From CAZZKF01 sp964654995 (GTDB taxonomy: Bacteria; Pseudomonadota; Alphaproteobacteria; CAZZKF01), in NCBI GenBank assembly GCA_964654995.1, contig CAZZKF010000031.1, positions 1 through 26,451 of the forward strand: DNA of 26,451 nt, read 5' to 3'. Positions 26,367-26,451 of this stretch are shown here, piece by piece. A model generated the notes under the pieces. That model was not told where the DNA came from, searched no databases, and was given only the letters and a program-made list of their open reading frames with translations. A program made the position numbers and the translations under genes. Every line of letters begins with the position of its first letter. The stretch's first letter is position 1.

Positions 26367-26451
26367 CACGCATCCCCCGGATCCAGACGTAGCCGTGGAC
26401 TACGGAAAATTCGGCCGAGCCCTCAAGGGGTATACACCAATCGTCAGAGCG

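Noticed and set aside
26370..26451. Mg2+ riboswitch or promoter upstream of mgtE
   Set aside because: Only 82 bases are visible, with no M-box-like structure and no properly spaced -35/-10 pair. The true leader may extend beyond the window.

Overview
The window is a high-GC stretch of chromosomal DNA (about two-thirds G+C by eye) from an alphaproteobacterium, probably of the Rhodospirillales type. The evidence is a coupled divK-pleD pair with Caulobacter-like proteins, alphaproteobacterial ClpS, a DUF1489 protein, a COG3146 acetyltransferase and frequent GTG starts. There are no rRNA or tRNA genes, insertion sequences, phage genes or CRISPR arrays. The only assembly flaw is a run of 100 Ns at 23638-23737. 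No gap between genes exceeds 300 bases; the largest is 20215-20506.

Layout. (1) 1-5093, plus strand: 3' end of topA, then rnr, a Nudix hydrolase, an MFS transporter and rpmG with its own promoter. (2) 5105-6852, minus: divK-pleD, the response regulator and c-di-GMP synthase of alphaproteobacterial polar development, facing rpmG across a shared hairpin. (3) 6983-11133, plus: a HAD-like protein, a second diguanylate cyclase behind a sigma-54-type promoter, a RidA-family protein, a glycerophosphodiesterase and a FemAB/GNAT-like protein. (4) 11176-20214, minus: in transcription order a VWA-like protein, a membrane DnaJ protein, galU, ugd, a phosphomannomutase/phosphoglucomutase, psuG, then clpS-clpA from its own promoter. 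(5) 20507-22296, plus: a Bax-like glucosaminidase and panC. (6) 22293-26366, minus: mgtE and a thiolase, then across the N gap an atypical response regulator coupled to a DUF1489 gene.

How the genes fit together. galU, ugd and the mutase convert hexose phosphates to UDP-glucose and UDP-glucuronate for surface polysaccharide. DivK, PleD and the second cyclase are phosphorelay and c-di-GMP signalling proteins. ClpS and ClpA form the N-degron adaptor and unfoldase; ClpP is outside the window. Much of the rest is core metabolism and RNA or DNA maintenance.

I do not see a clearly new multi-gene system. The parts most worth following are the response regulator with an unrecognised helical output domain coupled to DUF1489, the sigma-54-type promoter before a GGDEF gene, the palindrome that encloses the candidate divK -10 box, and the VWA-DnaJ pair.
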